A stretch of 64,000 bases of DNA from Vibrio navarrensis (GTDB lineage Bacteria > Pseudomonadota > Gammaproteobacteria > Enterobacterales > Vibrionaceae). Location of the stretch: assembly GCF_015767675.1 (NCBI RefSeq), contig NZ_CP065217.1, positions 1,240,001 through 1,304,000 of the forward strand, read 5' to 3'. Below the pieces are notes generated by a model. The model made no database searches. It was not told the origin of the DNA and worked only from the letters and a program-made list of their open reading frames with translations. This document shows positions 49,404-58,371 of this stretch, one piece after another; within the stretch, counting starts at the first letter, position 1; every line of letters starts with the position of its first letter. The position numbers and the translations under genes are program-made.

Positions 49404-49961
49404 ATGCGTCTAAATATCCCTAACCTCCTGTCATTAATGAGATTATTTCTCATTCCGGTGTTCGTGGTTGTATTCTATCTTCCTTATTCATGGGCACCGT
49501 TTGCGGCAGCGATGGTCTTCTGGGTGGCGGGCTTTACCGATTGGCTCGATGGCATGCTGGCGAGAAAATTGGGCCAAACGTCTCGATTCGGTGCATTTAT
49601 CGATCCGGTCGCAGACAAAGTGTTAGTCGCGACGGCGCTTATCCTTATCACTGAGCATTATCATACAATTTGGGTGACGATTCCGGCAGTCACGATGATT
49701 GCACGTGAAATTATTATTTCTGCCTTACGTGAGTGGATGGCGGAGATTGGCAAGAGGGCAAGTGTTGCTGTCTCTTGGATCGGCAAAGTGAAAACACTGT
49801 CACAGATGTTTGCCCTGTGGGTGTTGATTTGGCGCTATGATGACTGGATGATTTGGCTTGGTTATGCAGCGCTTTATATTGCGACATTCTTAACTTACTG
49901 GTCGATGGTGCAATACCTGATGGCGGCCAAAGATGACTTACTGAGTGAAGAGAATCACTGA
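49404..49961 (+). CDS. pgsA: CDP-diacylglycerol--glycerol-3-phosphate 3-phosphatidyltransferase
   Basis: A 185-residue inner-membrane enzyme, the committed step to phosphatidylglycerol and cardiolipin. The CDP-alcohol phosphotransferase signature is intact: [13 protein letters not shown], then [11 protein letters not shown], which gives the DG..AR, G and D..D residues. About four membrane helices follow. It is the last gene of the varA-uvrC-pgsA unit and is followed by its own terminator. Confidence 0.96.
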   Translation: MRLNIPNLLSLMRLFLIPVFVVVFYLPYSWAPFAAAMVFWVAGFTDWLDGMLARKLGQTSRFGAFIDPVADKVLVATALILITEHYHTIWVTIPAVTMIAREIIISALREWMAEIGKRASVAVSWIGKVKTLSQMFALWVLIWRYDDWMIWLGYAALYIATFLTYWSMVQYLMAAKDDLLSEENH

Positions 49962-49968
49962 ATTTAAG

Positions 49969-49992
49969 AAAACGGGCGAAAGCCCGTTTTTT
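49969..49992 (+). terminator. Rho-independent terminator of pgsA
   Basis: Stem AAAACGGGC / GCCCGTTTT with a GAAA tetraloop and following T run. Confidence 0.93.
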
Positions 49993-50210
49993 ATATTTGA
50001 AAATAGCCATTCTGGCCCGTTTAAAGCACATTTGTGGTGAAGTCAAAAGCTCATTTTTAAAGACTAACTGCCTTTAAAATAAGCAATTTGCTGTGTTTCG
50101 CACACTTTCTGCTCAAACGATTCAAAAAAATAAAAATAGTGTTGACTCAGTGAGATGATTGCGTAGAATGCATCCCGTACCCAAGAGGGAGTTACCTCTT
50201 AAGGTTTGAA

Positions 50211-50284
50211 GGCGCGTTGGCAGAGTGGCTATGCAGCGGATTGCAAATCCGTGGACCTCGGTTCGACTCCGGGACGCGCCTCCA
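50211..50284 (+). tRNA. tRNA-Cys (GCA)
   Basis: 74 nt including an encoded CCA. Acceptor GGCGCGT pairs with ACGCGCC; the anticodon loop reads TTGCAAA (GCA); the T loop is GTTCGAC. It is the first of four tRNAs after pgsA, as in other gamma-proteobacteria. Confidence 0.97.
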
Positions 50285-50287
50285 TTT

Positions 50288-50363
50288 GCGACACTAGCTC
50301 AGTTGGTAGAGCGCAACCTTGCCAAGGTTGAGGTCACGAGTTCGAACCTCGTGTGTCGCTCCA
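50288..50363 (+). tRNA. tRNA-Gly (GCC), copy 1
   Basis: 76 nt with encoded CCA. Acceptor GCGACAC / GTGTCGC; anticodon loop TTGCCAA (GCC). Identical in sequence to copy 2 at 50526-50601. Confidence 0.97.
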
Positions 50364-50424
50364 AATTAAAAGATACGGCGAAAGCGGTATTTATAGATGG
50401 TGTCTCCATCGCAAAGATTTGCGT

Positions 50425-50511
50425 GCCCTGGTGGTGAAATCGGTAGACACAAGGGATTTAAAATCCCTCGACTTTCGAGTCGTGCCGGTTCAAGTCCGGC
50501 CCGGGGCACCA
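50425..50511 (+). tRNA. tRNA-Leu (TAA)
   Basis: 87 nt with encoded CCA and a long variable arm (CGACTTTCGAGTCG region). Anticodon loop TTTAAAA (UAA). The acceptor has one G-U pair (GCCCTGG / CCGGGGC). Confidence 0.97.
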
Positions 50512-50525
50512 TTAAAAGACAATAT

Positions 50526-50601
50526 GCGACACTAGCTCAGTTGGTAGAGCGCAACCTTGCCAAGGTTGAGGTCACGAGTTCGAACCTCGTGTGTCGCTCC
50601 A
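50526..50601 (+). tRNA. tRNA-Gly (GCC), copy 2
   Basis: 76 nt, identical to copy 1 over the whole gene; the two flank tRNA-Leu. Likely a local duplication within the operon. Confidence 0.97.
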
Positions 50602-50608
50602 AACATTG

Positions 50609-50634
50609 AACCCAGCAGAAATGCTGGGTTTTTT
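50609..50634 (+). terminator. Rho-independent terminator of the tRNA cluster
   Basis: Stem AACCCAGCA / TGCTGGGTT with a GAAA loop and TTTTGTTTG following. Confidence 0.93.
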
Positions 50635-50768
50635 GTTTGTCTGTTTTCTTCGATTTATCTCTTCTGAAACATTAACTTGTCGACGGAAGCGGAAATTTGT
50701 TGGCAAAAAGGATTGCCTGTTGCTTTCTTATTATGATAAATTCGCGCGCAATCTCGGGCAGTAGTCCT

Positions 50769-50909
50769 GGGGGATACGCGTAGTGACCATTCAGGCTGAT
50801 TGGGAAACTACGTAGGGTAGGTATCGGCAAAGCCTTTTGTCGATAGACGGGATACTAATGTTGCTTAAGCAGCGGCATGTAAATGGGAAACCCAACGTTG
50901 AACTTTTTT
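50769..50909 (+). ncRNA. Candidate structured leader RNA upstream of the norspermidine operon
   Basis: This part of the 540-base gap between the tRNA terminator and the operon start shows dense, simple secondary structure. One helix, CGTAGT (50779-50784) / ACTACG (50807-50812), encloses CCA-T-TCA-GGC-TGA-T-TGG (50787-50803). GTATC (50821-50825) can pair either with upstream GATAC (50773-50777) or with downstream GATAC (50851-50855). The second choice closes two small hairpins, GGC-AAA-GCC (50826-50834) and GTC-GATA-GAC (50839-50848). Next come GTTGC-TTAA-GCAGC (50860-50873) and TGGG-AAA-CCCA (50884-50894), then six T residues (50904-50909). I recognise no known riboswitch. It could be a cis-acting switch or a separate small RNA. 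Confidence 0.5.
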
Positions 50910-51141
50910 AATAATCTCACATTAATCAGCTTCATACTTCCTAAATGCCCTGTATTGCAAAACAGAAGCATTACCGAGCCTTGATTTTTAACACCGACAT
51001 TTACCATTCGTCGTAATGGTCGCTATTCCGTACCCGTCTTTTTAGACCCAATCGGAAGGCTTGGTCATGTCCCAATCTCGTACTAAAAAGTTACACAGTG
51101 CGCAGGGGGCGAGAATCATTTTTTGTTTCAAGGGAAAATGT

Positions 51142-54021
51142 ATGAGCACCGCCTTTGAAGTCGATACTAACGCTATCGCTACAATTTTTTCTTCCCAGGT
51201 TCCGATTGTTGAAGGAACTTACGATTTAACTCCGGATCAAGTACTGCTTGATCAAGCCGCGCACGAGTCTGAAGTTCGTTCATACCCTCGTCGTATCCCA
51301 ATAGCGATTAAGCAAGCATTCGGCTGTTTAGTTGAGGATACTCGTGGTCAGATCTTTCTTGACTGTCTGGCGGGTGCGGGCACTTTGGCGCTGGGTTACA
51401 ACCATCCAGAAATTAATCAAGCGCTAAAAGAGCAGTTGGACTCGGGTCTGCCATACCAAACACTGGATATCGCGACGACCGCAAAAACCAACTTTATCAA
51501 AACAGTAAAAAGTTTCTTGCCACAAGAGCTAGGTGATAACTGTGTCATTCAATTCTGTGGCCCGTCTGGTGCTGATGCCGTCGAAGCGGCTATCAAACTG
51601 GCGAAGCAGACGACAGGTCGCAACACCATGTTTGCTTTCCGTGGTGCTTACCACGGTATGACCAACGGCACAATGGGCATGATGGGTAACCTGAATACCA
51701 AAGCCCGCCGTACTGGTCTGATGTCTGATGTTCACTTTATGCCTTTCCCTTACAGCCTGCGCTGCCCGTTTGGTTTGGGTGGTGATGAGGGAGCGAAAGC
51801 AAGCATTCGTTATATTGAGCGTCTTCTCAATGATGATGAAGCGGGCATCATGAAGCCTGCAGCCATCATCGTTGAGCCGGTTCAAGGCGAAGGCGGTGTG
51901 ATCCCTGCACCTGCATTTTGGCTGCGTGAACTACGCCGTCTCTGTGATGAACACGGCATGCTATTGATTTTCGATGAAATTCAATGCGGCGTGGGTAAGT
52001 CTGGCTACAATTTTGCGTTTGAAGAAGCTGGCATTGTGCCAGATGTTCTGTGCCTTTCTAAAGCAATTGGCGGCGGTCTGCCGATGTCTTTGCTGGTTAT
52101 TAACAAGCAGCACGATACCTGGCGTCCTGGCGAGCACACGGGCACCTTCCGTGGTAACCAGCTCGCGATGGTTTCTGGCGCGAAAGCACTGGAAATCATT
52201 ACTCGTGATAATCTGGTTGAACATGCCAACGTGGCGGGTCAATACCTGCGTCACGGCCTAGAGAAAATCCAACAACGTGTGAACTGTATCGCTGAGGTTC
52301 GCGGTAAAGGCTTGATGCTAGGTGTGGAAATTCGCAAGCCAGGCAGCGAACTCAACAAATTTGGTGAGCCTGTTTCGGATGGCAAGCTGACACTGGCGAT
52401 TCAGCGTGCGGCGCTGGAGCGCGGCCTGATGGTTGAAAAAGGCGGTCGTGACGGCTCTGTGATTCGTTTCCTTCCACCGTTGATCATTTCTTTCGAGCAG
52501 ATCGATTTTGCCCTGCGCGTGCTGGAAGAAGCGATTCTTGCTGCGGGCGGCGAACGTGTTGAAGCAGAGCAGAACCCAGAGTGGAAAAAACACTTCATCC
52601 ACACTGGTGTCAATGGCAGCAAAGAGTTCGCCTCTGTGATGAACCACACCACAGAAGCAATGAAGTCGGTGTTTGAACAAGTCAGCGCCCCTTACTCAGG
52701 AATGGATCCGAAAGCACTTGAGCAAGCGATCTATGCCGTTGATCTAGACAACAAAAACGCTTCATTGAAAGCGGTGATTGACGAAACGGCGGAGCTGGTG
52801 GCGAAAAACTCGATTTTCACTCAGCATCCAGACTGTATCGCACACTTACACACGCCTCCTTTGATGCCAGCAGTGGCTGCTGAGAGCATGATTGCGGCGC
52901 TAAACCAATCCATGGACTCTTGGGATCAATCGTCTTCGGCAACGTATGTTGAGCAGAAAGTGATTGATTGGCTATGTGACAAATATGAGCTAGGCGAGAA
53001 GGCCGACGGCATCTTTACCAGTGGCGGTACGCAAAGTAACCAAATGGGTCTGATGTTGGCGCGCGACTGGATTGCCAACAAGCTGAGCAACCACTCCATC
53101 CAAAAGCTTGGCTTACCTGAGTATGCCGATAAACTGCGTATCGTTTGTTCGAAGAAATCGCACTTCACGGTACAAAAATCCGCTTCTTGGATGGGCCTAG
53201 GTGAAAAAGCAGTCCTGACCGTTGATGCACATCCAAACGGTACTATGGATGTCAGCAAGCTAGCTGAGGCGGTTGAACAAGCCAAAGCAGAAGGATTGAT
53301 CCCATTTGCGGTGGTTGGTACGGCAGGTACCACCGACCACGGTGCTATTGACGATCTTAATGCGATTGCTGACGTGGCAGAGCTGCACGACATGTGGATG
53401 CACGTCGATGGCGCTTACGGTGGTGCGCTGATCCTCAGCAGCCAGAAACCGCGTCTAAAAGGCGTGGAGCGTGCGCAATCAGTGAGCGTGGATTTCCACA
53501 AATTGTTCTATCAAACAATTAGTTGTGGTGCGTTGTTGGTTAATGATAAGCAAAACTTCACTTTCTTGCTTCATCATGCCGACTACCTCAACCGCGAACA
53601 TGATGAGTTGCCAAACTTGGTTGACAAATCAGTGGCAACAACAAAACGCTTTGATGCATTGAAAGTCTTTATGACTATGCAGAGCGTCGGTCCGAAAGCA
53701 CTGGGTGCAATGTACGACCACATTCTAGCTCAGACACTGGAAGTGGCTGATCTAGTTCGTCACCATGAAGGCTTTGAGTTACTGGCAGAACCTTCGCTGT
53801 CCACCGTTCTATTCCGTGCAACCAACGGAACGGATCTGGATGAACTGAATAAAACGCTAAGACTGGAAGCATTGACTCGTGGTGTAGCGGTCCTGGGTGA
53901 AACGATTGTAGATGGTAAGACTGCTCTGAAGTTTACGATTCTTAACCCATGTCTGAAGATTTCAGATTTTGAAGCTTTACTATCTAAAATCAACACTCTA
54001 GCGGAAGAGCTAGCGCAATAA
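51142..54021 (+). CDS. Fused diaminobutyrate aminotransferase / diaminobutyrate decarboxylase
   Basis: About 959 residues. Residues 1-460 are a class III aminotransferase, diaminobutyrate--2-oxoglutarate type (IIVEPVQGEGGVIPAPAFW, FDEIQCGVGKSG, lysine in LSKAIGGGLPM). Residues 480-959 are a group II PLP decarboxylase (FTSGGTQSNQMGLMLARD, MHVDGAYGGALI, lysine in VDFHKLFYQTISCG). Together they convert aspartate semialdehyde to 1,3-diaminopropane, the first half of norspermidine synthesis; Vibrio has this fusion. Start chosen at ATG 51142, after AAGGGA; a longer frame from 51061 lacks a good site. The next gene follows after 15 bases. Confidence 0.93.
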   Translation: MSTAFEVDTNAIATIFSSQVPIVEGTYDLTPDQVLLDQAAHESEVRSYPRRIPIAIKQAFGCLVEDTRGQIFLDCLAGAGTLALGYNHPEINQALKEQLDSGLPYQTLDIATTAKTNFIKTVKSFLPQELGDNCVIQFCGPSGADAVEAAIKLAKQTTGRNTMFAFRGAYHGMTNGTMGMMGNLNTKARRTGLMSDVHFMPFPYSLRCPFGLGGDEGAKASIRYIERLLNDDEAGIMKPAAIIVEPVQGEGGVIPAPAFWLRELRRLCDEHGMLLIFDEIQCGVGKSGYNFAFEEAGIVPDVLCLSKAIGGGLPMSLLVINKQHDTWRPGEHTGTFRGNQLAMVSGAKALEIITRDNLVEHANVAGQYLRHGLEKIQQRVNCIAEVRGKGLMLGVEIRKPGSELNKFGEPVSDGKLTLAIQRAALERGLMVEKGGRDGSVIRFLPPLIISFEQIDFALRVLEEAILAAGGERVEAEQNPEWKKHFIHTGVNGSKEFASVMNHTTEAMKSVFEQVSAPYSGMDPKALEQAIYAVDLDNKNASLKAVIDETAELVAKNSIFTQHPDCIAHLHTPPLMPAVAAESMIAALNQSMDSWDQSSSATYVEQKVIDWLCDKYELGEKADGIFTSGGTQSNQMGLMLARDWIANKLSNHSIQKLGLPEYADKLRIVCSKKSHFTVQKSASWMGLGEKAVLTVDAHPNGTMDVSKLAEAVEQAKAEGLIPFAVVGTAGTTDHGAIDDLNAIADVAELHDMWMHVDGAYGGALILSSQKPRLKGVERAQSVSVDFHKLFYQTISCGALLVNDKQNFTFLLHHADYLNREHDELPNLVDKSVATTKRFDALKVFMTMQSVGPKALGAMYDHILAQTLEVADLVRHHEGFELLAEPSLSTVLFRATNGTDLDELNKTLRLEALTRGVAVLGETIVDGKTALKFTILNPCLKISDFEALLSKINTLAEELAQ

Positions 54022-54036
54022 AGGTAACGGAAAACA

Positions 54037-55281
54037 ATGGCAATTTTACAGATTGGTGCAGGCGGCGTAGGCTGGGTAATTGCACACAAAGCAGCACAAA
54101 ACAACGATGTTCTGGGTGATATTACTATCGCTTCTCGCACGCTAGACAAATGCGAAAAGATCATTGAATCGATTCATGGTCGTAACAACCTGAAAGATTC
54201 GAGTAAGAAACTACAAGCTCGTGCTGTTAACGCTGATGATGTGGATGCACTGGTTGCACTAATCAAGGAAGTTCAACCTGATCTCGTTGTCAACGCTGGA
54301 CCTCCTTGGGTAAACCTGACCATTATGGAAGCGTGTTACCAAGCGAAAGTCTCTTATCTTGATACGTCTGTGGCCGTCGACCTATGCAGCGAGGGGCAAC
54401 AAGTCCCTGAAGCGTACGACGAACAGTGGAAATACCGTGCGAAGTTCGAAGAAGCGGGTATCACTGGCATTCTTGGTGTGGGTTTTGACCCGGGCGTGGT
54501 GTCGGTGTTTGCAGCCTACGCGGTGAAGCATCTGTTTGATGAAATCGACACCATTGACGTGATGGACATCAACGCTGGTGATCATGGTAAGAAATTCGCC
54601 ACCAACTTCGACCCAGAAACAAACCTTTTGGAAATCCAAGGTGACTCGTTTTACTGGGAAAACGAAGAGTGGAAACGCGTACCATGCCACAGCCGTATGA
54701 TGGAATTCGATTTTCCGAAATGTGGGAACTTCAAAGTGTACTCCATGGCACATGATGAAGTTCGCTCGATGAAAGAGTACATTCCGGCGAAACGCATCGA
54801 GTTCTGGATGGGCTTTGGTGACCGCTACCTGAACTACTTCAACTGTATGCGTGATATCGGCCTGCTCAGCCCAGAGCCGTTAACGCTGCAAGATGGCACT
54901 GTGGTTCAGCCGTTACAAGTTCTAAAAGCGATGCTGCCAGATCCGACATCTCTTGCACCGGGCTACACGGGGCTAACCTGTATTGGTACTTGGGTACAAG
55001 GTAAAAAGGATGGCAAACAGCGCAGCGTGTTTATCTACAACAATGCGGATCACGAAGTGGCTTACCAAGATGTGGAGCATCAAGCGATTGCTTACACCAC
55101 AGGTGTGCCAGCGATCACCGCAGCGTTGCAGTTCTTCCGTGGTGAATGGGCGGACGCAGGTGTGTTCAACTTAGAACAGCTTGACCCAGATCCATTCCTC
55201 GAAACCATGCCAAGCATTGGTTTGAGCTGGGATGTTCAGGAACTGGTTCCTGGACAACCGACCATTCACACACTGAAATAA
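54037..55281 (+). CDS. Carboxynorspermidine dehydrogenase (saccharopine dehydrogenase-like)
   Basis: A 414-residue NADPH-dependent enzyme that condenses 1,3-diaminopropane with aspartate semialdehyde and reduces the Schiff base to carboxynorspermidine. The Rossmann motif is IGAGGVGWVIAHKAA at the N-terminus; VVNAGPPWVNLTIMEACYQA and GVGFDPGVVSVFAAYAVKH are typical of the saccharopine-dehydrogenase-like family. Its position between the aminotransferase/decarboxylase and nspC fixes the substrate assignment. Confidence 0.93.
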   Translation: MAILQIGAGGVGWVIAHKAAQNNDVLGDITIASRTLDKCEKIIESIHGRNNLKDSSKKLQARAVNADDVDALVALIKEVQPDLVVNAGPPWVNLTIMEACYQAKVSYLDTSVAVDLCSEGQQVPEAYDEQWKYRAKFEEAGITGILGVGFDPGVVSVFAAYAVKHLFDEIDTIDVMDINAGDHGKKFATNFDPETNLLEIQGDSFYWENEEWKRVPCHSRMMEFDFPKCGNFKVYSMAHDEVRSMKEYIPAKRIEFWMGFGDRYLNYFNCMRDIGLLSPEPLTLQDGTVVQPLQVLKAMLPDPTSLAPGYTGLTCIGTWVQGKKDGKQRSVFIYNNADHEVAYQDVEHQAIAYTTGVPAITAALQFFRGEWADAGVFNLEQLDPDPFLETMPSIGLSWDVQELVPGQPTIHTLK

Positions 55282-55312
55282 GTGTGCGTTAAGAATCTTC
55301 AGTAATGAACTC

Positions 55313-55335
55313 AAGCCGGTGCTTTGCGCCGGCTT
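55313..55335 (+). other. Intercistronic hairpin before nspC
   Basis: Ten-bp stem AAGCCGGTGC / GCGCCGGCTT (one U-G pair) with a three-base loop and only TATT after it. It lies 24 bases before the nspC ATG. It may stabilise the upstream message or give partial termination. Confidence 0.6.
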
Positions 55336-55358
55336 TATTCCGTTAAAGTGATTGAACA

Positions 55359-56492
55359 ATGAATAAAGAACAATTGAAGACGCCATTTTTCATGATTGAC
55401 GAAGCGAAGTTGATCCGAAACTTGGAAATTGCCAAACAACTGAAAGAGATCTCAGGCGTTAAGCTCGTTCTCGCTCTGAAGTGTTTTTCCACTTGGGGTG
55501 TGTTTGACATCATCAAGCCTTATTTGGATGGCACGACCAGCTCTGGTCCGTTTGAAGTGAAACTTGGCTATGAGAAATTTGGCGGTGAAACGCACGCTTA
55601 CAGCGTTGGCTACAGTGAAGAAGATGTGCGTGAAGTGGCCGATATGTGCGATAAGATCATCTTCAACTCGCAATCTCAGTTGGCGGCCTATCGTCACATT
55701 CTGGAAGGTAAAGCGTCGATTGGCCTGCGTCTTAATCCCGGTGTAAGCTACGCGGGGCAAGATCTGGCAAACCCAGCACGTCAATTCTCGCGACTCGGCG
55801 TACAAGCGGATCACATTGATTCGGCGGTATTTGAGAGCATCAATGGTGTTATGTTCCATATGAACTGTGAGAACAAAGATGTCGATGCGTTTATCGCTTT
55901 GTTGGATTCGATCTCACAGCGTTTCGGTCAATACCTAGACAAGCTTGATTGGGTCAGCATGGGCGGTGGTGTGTTCTTTACCTGGCCGGGTTATGATGTG
56001 GAAAAACTGGGCTTGGCACTTAAGGCATTTGCAGAAAAACACGGCGTGCAGATGTATCTGGAGCCGGGCGAAGCGATCATTACCAAAACAACCGATCTGG
56101 TGGTGACCGTGGTCGACATCGTTGAGAACGGTATGAAAACCGCTATCGTCGATTCAGCCACCGAAGCGCACCGTCTGGATACCTTGATTTACAAAGAGCC
56201 AGCGTCAGTGCTTGAGGCATCGGAAACGGGTTCACACGAGTACGTGATTGGTTCTTGCTCTTGTCTTGCTGGCGATCAGTTCTGTGTGGCTAAGTTCGAT
56301 AAACCACTCGAAATTGGCCAACGACTGCACATTCTCGATAGTGCGGGTTACACCATGGTGAAATTGAATTGGTTCAACGGTCTGAAAATGCCTTCGGTTT
56401 ACTGTGAGCGTACCAGTGGTGAGATCGAAAAACTCAACGAGTTTGGCTATGAAGATTTCAAGCGTTCTCTGTCGTTGTGGTCGGTGAGCTAA
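55359..56492 (+). CDS. nspC: Carboxynorspermidine decarboxylase
   Basis: A 377-residue PLP-dependent decarboxylase of the alanine-racemase fold (type III), yielding norspermidine. The PLP lysine is in [15 protein letters not shown] (about residue 41). Substrate and PLP contacts appear in [17 protein letters not shown]-like [32 protein letters not shown] and [11 protein letters not shown] (catalytic Cys region). In V. cholerae loss of NspC reduces biofilm formation. The ribosome site is weak, so expression may depend on coupling with the gene before it. Confidence 0.95.
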   Translation: MNKEQLKTPFFMIDEAKLIRNLEIAKQLKEISGVKLVLALKCFSTWGVFDIIKPYLDGTTSSGPFEVKLGYEKFGGETHAYSVGYSEEDVREVADMCDKIIFNSQSQLAAYRHILEGKASIGLRLNPGVSYAGQDLANPARQFSRLGVQADHIDSAVFESINGVMFHMNCENKDVDAFIALLDSISQRFGQYLDKLDWVSMGGGVFFTWPGYDVEKLGLALKAFAEKHGVQMYLEPGEAIITKTTDLVVTVVDIVENGMKTAIVDSATEAHRLDTLIYKEPASVLEASETGSHEYVIGSCSCLAGDQFCVAKFDKPLEIGQRLHILDSAGYTMVKLNWFNGLKMPSVYCERTSGEIEKLNEFGYEDFKRSLSLWSVS

Positions 56493-56524
56493 CTGACTAA
56501 CTAAGATAGATAGACCAAAAAGAC

Positions 56525-56553
56525 AAAAGAGCAGCCGTTGAGCTGCTCTTTTT
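56525..56553. terminator. Rho-independent terminator of the norspermidine operon
   Basis: Stem AAAAGAGCAGC / GCTGCTCTTTT with a six-base loop, T run on the plus strand and A run before it, so it can also serve the convergent ACT-domain gene. Confidence 0.92.
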
Positions 56554-56581
56554 GTAGCAGGGTTATCAGAGAACGAAGTGC

Positions 56582-57094
56582 TTATGACTCTACTATGACC
56601 CGTGTATCTTCACTGAGTGATTCAAGCTCATTAGCAACGTCTTCAATGTCGACTTCAGCCGGTAATTTGATCGCAAGGTTTGCGGTAAACAGGCTCGAAC
56701 TGACACCACCACCGCCAGCAATAAACACGCGTTGACAGTCCATATCGAGAATACTAATGCCTTGACTGTCTAGTACATGAGTGATCTCATTGACGATGCC
56801 CGCTCGGTCGTTGGAATCGACACGTAACTGATGGATCGTATCGCTTTTATTGGCTGTTAAATCCGTATCAACAAATTGCACAAGCAAATCAGCGTGAGCG
56901 GAAAAAGCCTCTTTGACCAAGGTTTCATTTTGTTTGGGTAACTCAACTTTGATCACTGCCGCCACTTGTTCTTCAATAAAGTTGACTTTGCTAATCAACC
57001 ATTTACCACCATTTTCGTGCGTGATTGCCGCTAACTGTTTGATGGTCGTCGGTGACGCCTTGCCGATGAAACTCACGATGAATACACTGTTCAT
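56582..57094 (-). CDS. ACT-domain protein related to GcvR
   Basis: About 170 residues forming two ACT domains (MNSVFIVSFIGKASPTTIKQ and HQLRVDSNDRAGIVNEITHV). It resembles the glycine cleavage repressor GcvR, which senses glycine and binds the activator GcvA, but no gcv genes lie nearby. Start chosen at ATG 57094, with GGGGG five bases upstream; the frame extends 28 codons further without conservation. Confidence 0.8.
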   Translation of the reverse strand: MNSVFIVSFIGKASPTTIKQLAAITHENGGKWLISKVNFIEEQVAAVIKVELPKQNETLVKEAFSAHADLLVQFVDTDLTANKSDTIHQLRVDSNDRAGIVNEITHVLDSQGISILDMDCQRVFIAGGGGVSSSLFTANLAIKLPAEVDIEDVANELESLSEDTRVIVES

Positions 57095-57250
57095 AATTTC
57101 CCCCTGATACATCAGACAACTCATTGATTCACAGAAATAATCCTTTTCAGATTCAGTGTAGAAGTTTTGCGAACCCACCTGATTTGATGGAGGTCATATT
57201 TTCCAACGAATGTGCCAAACCATCCTAAAAACTCTGTAAAAGAGCACAAA

Positions 57251-57272
57251 AAAGCGGCTCTTTAGCCGCTTT
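57251..57272 (-). terminator. Rho-independent terminator of the DUF3943 gene
   Basis: Stem AAAGCGGCT / AGCCGCTTT with a four-base loop, and TTTTTTGTG following on the minus strand. Confidence 0.92.
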
Positions 57273-57288
57273 CTTGCAAAGTGTTTAG

Positions 57289-58200
57289 TTAAAACGTGAC
57301 TTTAAAGTCCAGTCCATAAAACTGATTGTCGTAGGCGTAGCCCGCATCTAAAGCAAATTTCGCCGCGTCTTGATTGCCAAACCAAGGGTTGGAAGTGAAG
57401 TTCACGTCCGCGCTGCCGCCCCACAGATTCGACGCCCAGTGATGAATATGACCCACAGGGTTTAAGAAGAAAATTGAAACATCTCCCGCCAGTTTAGAAC
57501 CGAGCACTTCACCACCATCGGCTACAATACTCTGTTCTGCCTCAAGCATCATTTCGCCGACGACAGCGCCAAAAAAGGGTGTAATAAAAATATCTTGCCA
57601 AGATGGCACTTCAGCAAACGCTTCTACACCATACTCCCAGAAAAAAGTCGACATAGTGGCTGAATAAAGAAATGACTCGAATTCGTTGTAGCCTGCGTGT
57701 CGAGCTGCCGTGTAGTACACGCCGCCAAAATAAGGGTGCATGATGTAGTTCAAGACGTGTTCATCCCTGTCCCATACTGGCCCAGAGGTGACGTTGTCTT
57801 TCCACTTACTTCCCAAGTTACTCAGATCTCGTGAGTCGTCATCCCATTTGGTGATACTTTGTGGCAATAAAGTCATTAAGCCAACAGTGGCGACGCTTAA
57901 ACCCAAGATGGTGTAGGTTTGGCCCATCAGATAATCCCAGTCTTTATCTTGCGGGACGATCAAATACTTAGGCTGGGTGTCGGCATCGAGATCGAGCTTA
58001 AGCTCGCTCTCGTCCAGAGATAGGAGCTGGGCGTTGTTGAAGCTATACAAGCTATCGTTAACGCAGTACTCTTGAAGACAATCCGTTGCGTAGGTAGTTT
58101 CTGTGTGCTTACTGAAATCAAACTGACTGGCCTGGGCTGAAACAGAAGCGGTAAGAAGAAGTCCACTCAAAGCTTTTGTAAGAAGTAATGGCTTTGGCAC
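57289..58200 (-). CDS. DUF3943 domain exported protein
   Basis: About 303 residues, starting at a GTG (58200) with GGAG six bases upstream; codons further upstream read as a poor leader. The signal peptide ends near VSAQAS. The DUF3943 core contains HVLNYIMHPYFGGVYYTAAR, SFLYSATMSTFFWEYGVEAF and SWQDIFITPFFGAVVGE. The C-terminus ends in Phe (DFKVTF), typical of outer-membrane beta-barrel proteins. The function is unknown; a role in envelope or lipid handling is a guess. Confidence 0.8.
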   Translation of the reverse strand: MPKPLLLTKALSGLLLTASVSAQASQFDFSKHTETTYATDCLQEYCVNDSLYSFNNAQLLSLDESELKLDLDADTQPKYLIVPQDKDWDYLMGQTYTILGLSVATVGLMTLLPQSITKWDDDSRDLSNLGSKWKDNVTSGPVWDRDEHVLNYIMHPYFGGVYYTAARHAGYNEFESFLYSATMSTFFWEYGVEAFAEVPSWQDIFITPFFGAVVGEMMLEAEQSIVADGGEVLGSKLAGDVSIFFLNPVGHIHHWASNLWGGSADVNFTSNPWFGNQDAAKFALDAGYAYDNQFYGLDFKVTF

Positions 58201-58371
58201 GAATGTCTCCAGTTTCTTTTGTAAATAATCAAGCGCACGATTATCCCTGAATCTTCTGGGGATGCAAACACCTGTCACAAATTTATCCGAAACAAAGTGC
58301 AAGGCTTCGGGTCTAAGAAGAGAAAATTCATAGGGTTGCTTAACAAAGCAGCGAGAAAGAGGAAAAAGAAC

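Noticed and set aside
50769..50909. Similarity to the c-di-GMP-I (GEMM) riboswitch, from GGTAGGTA and GGCAAAGCC elements
   Set aside because: The elements occur in the wrong order and the GEMM tetraloop/receptor pattern is missing.
51061..51141. 27-codon N-terminal extension of the diaminobutyrate fusion
   Set aside because: No good ribosome site; the ATG at 51142 has AAGGGA before it.
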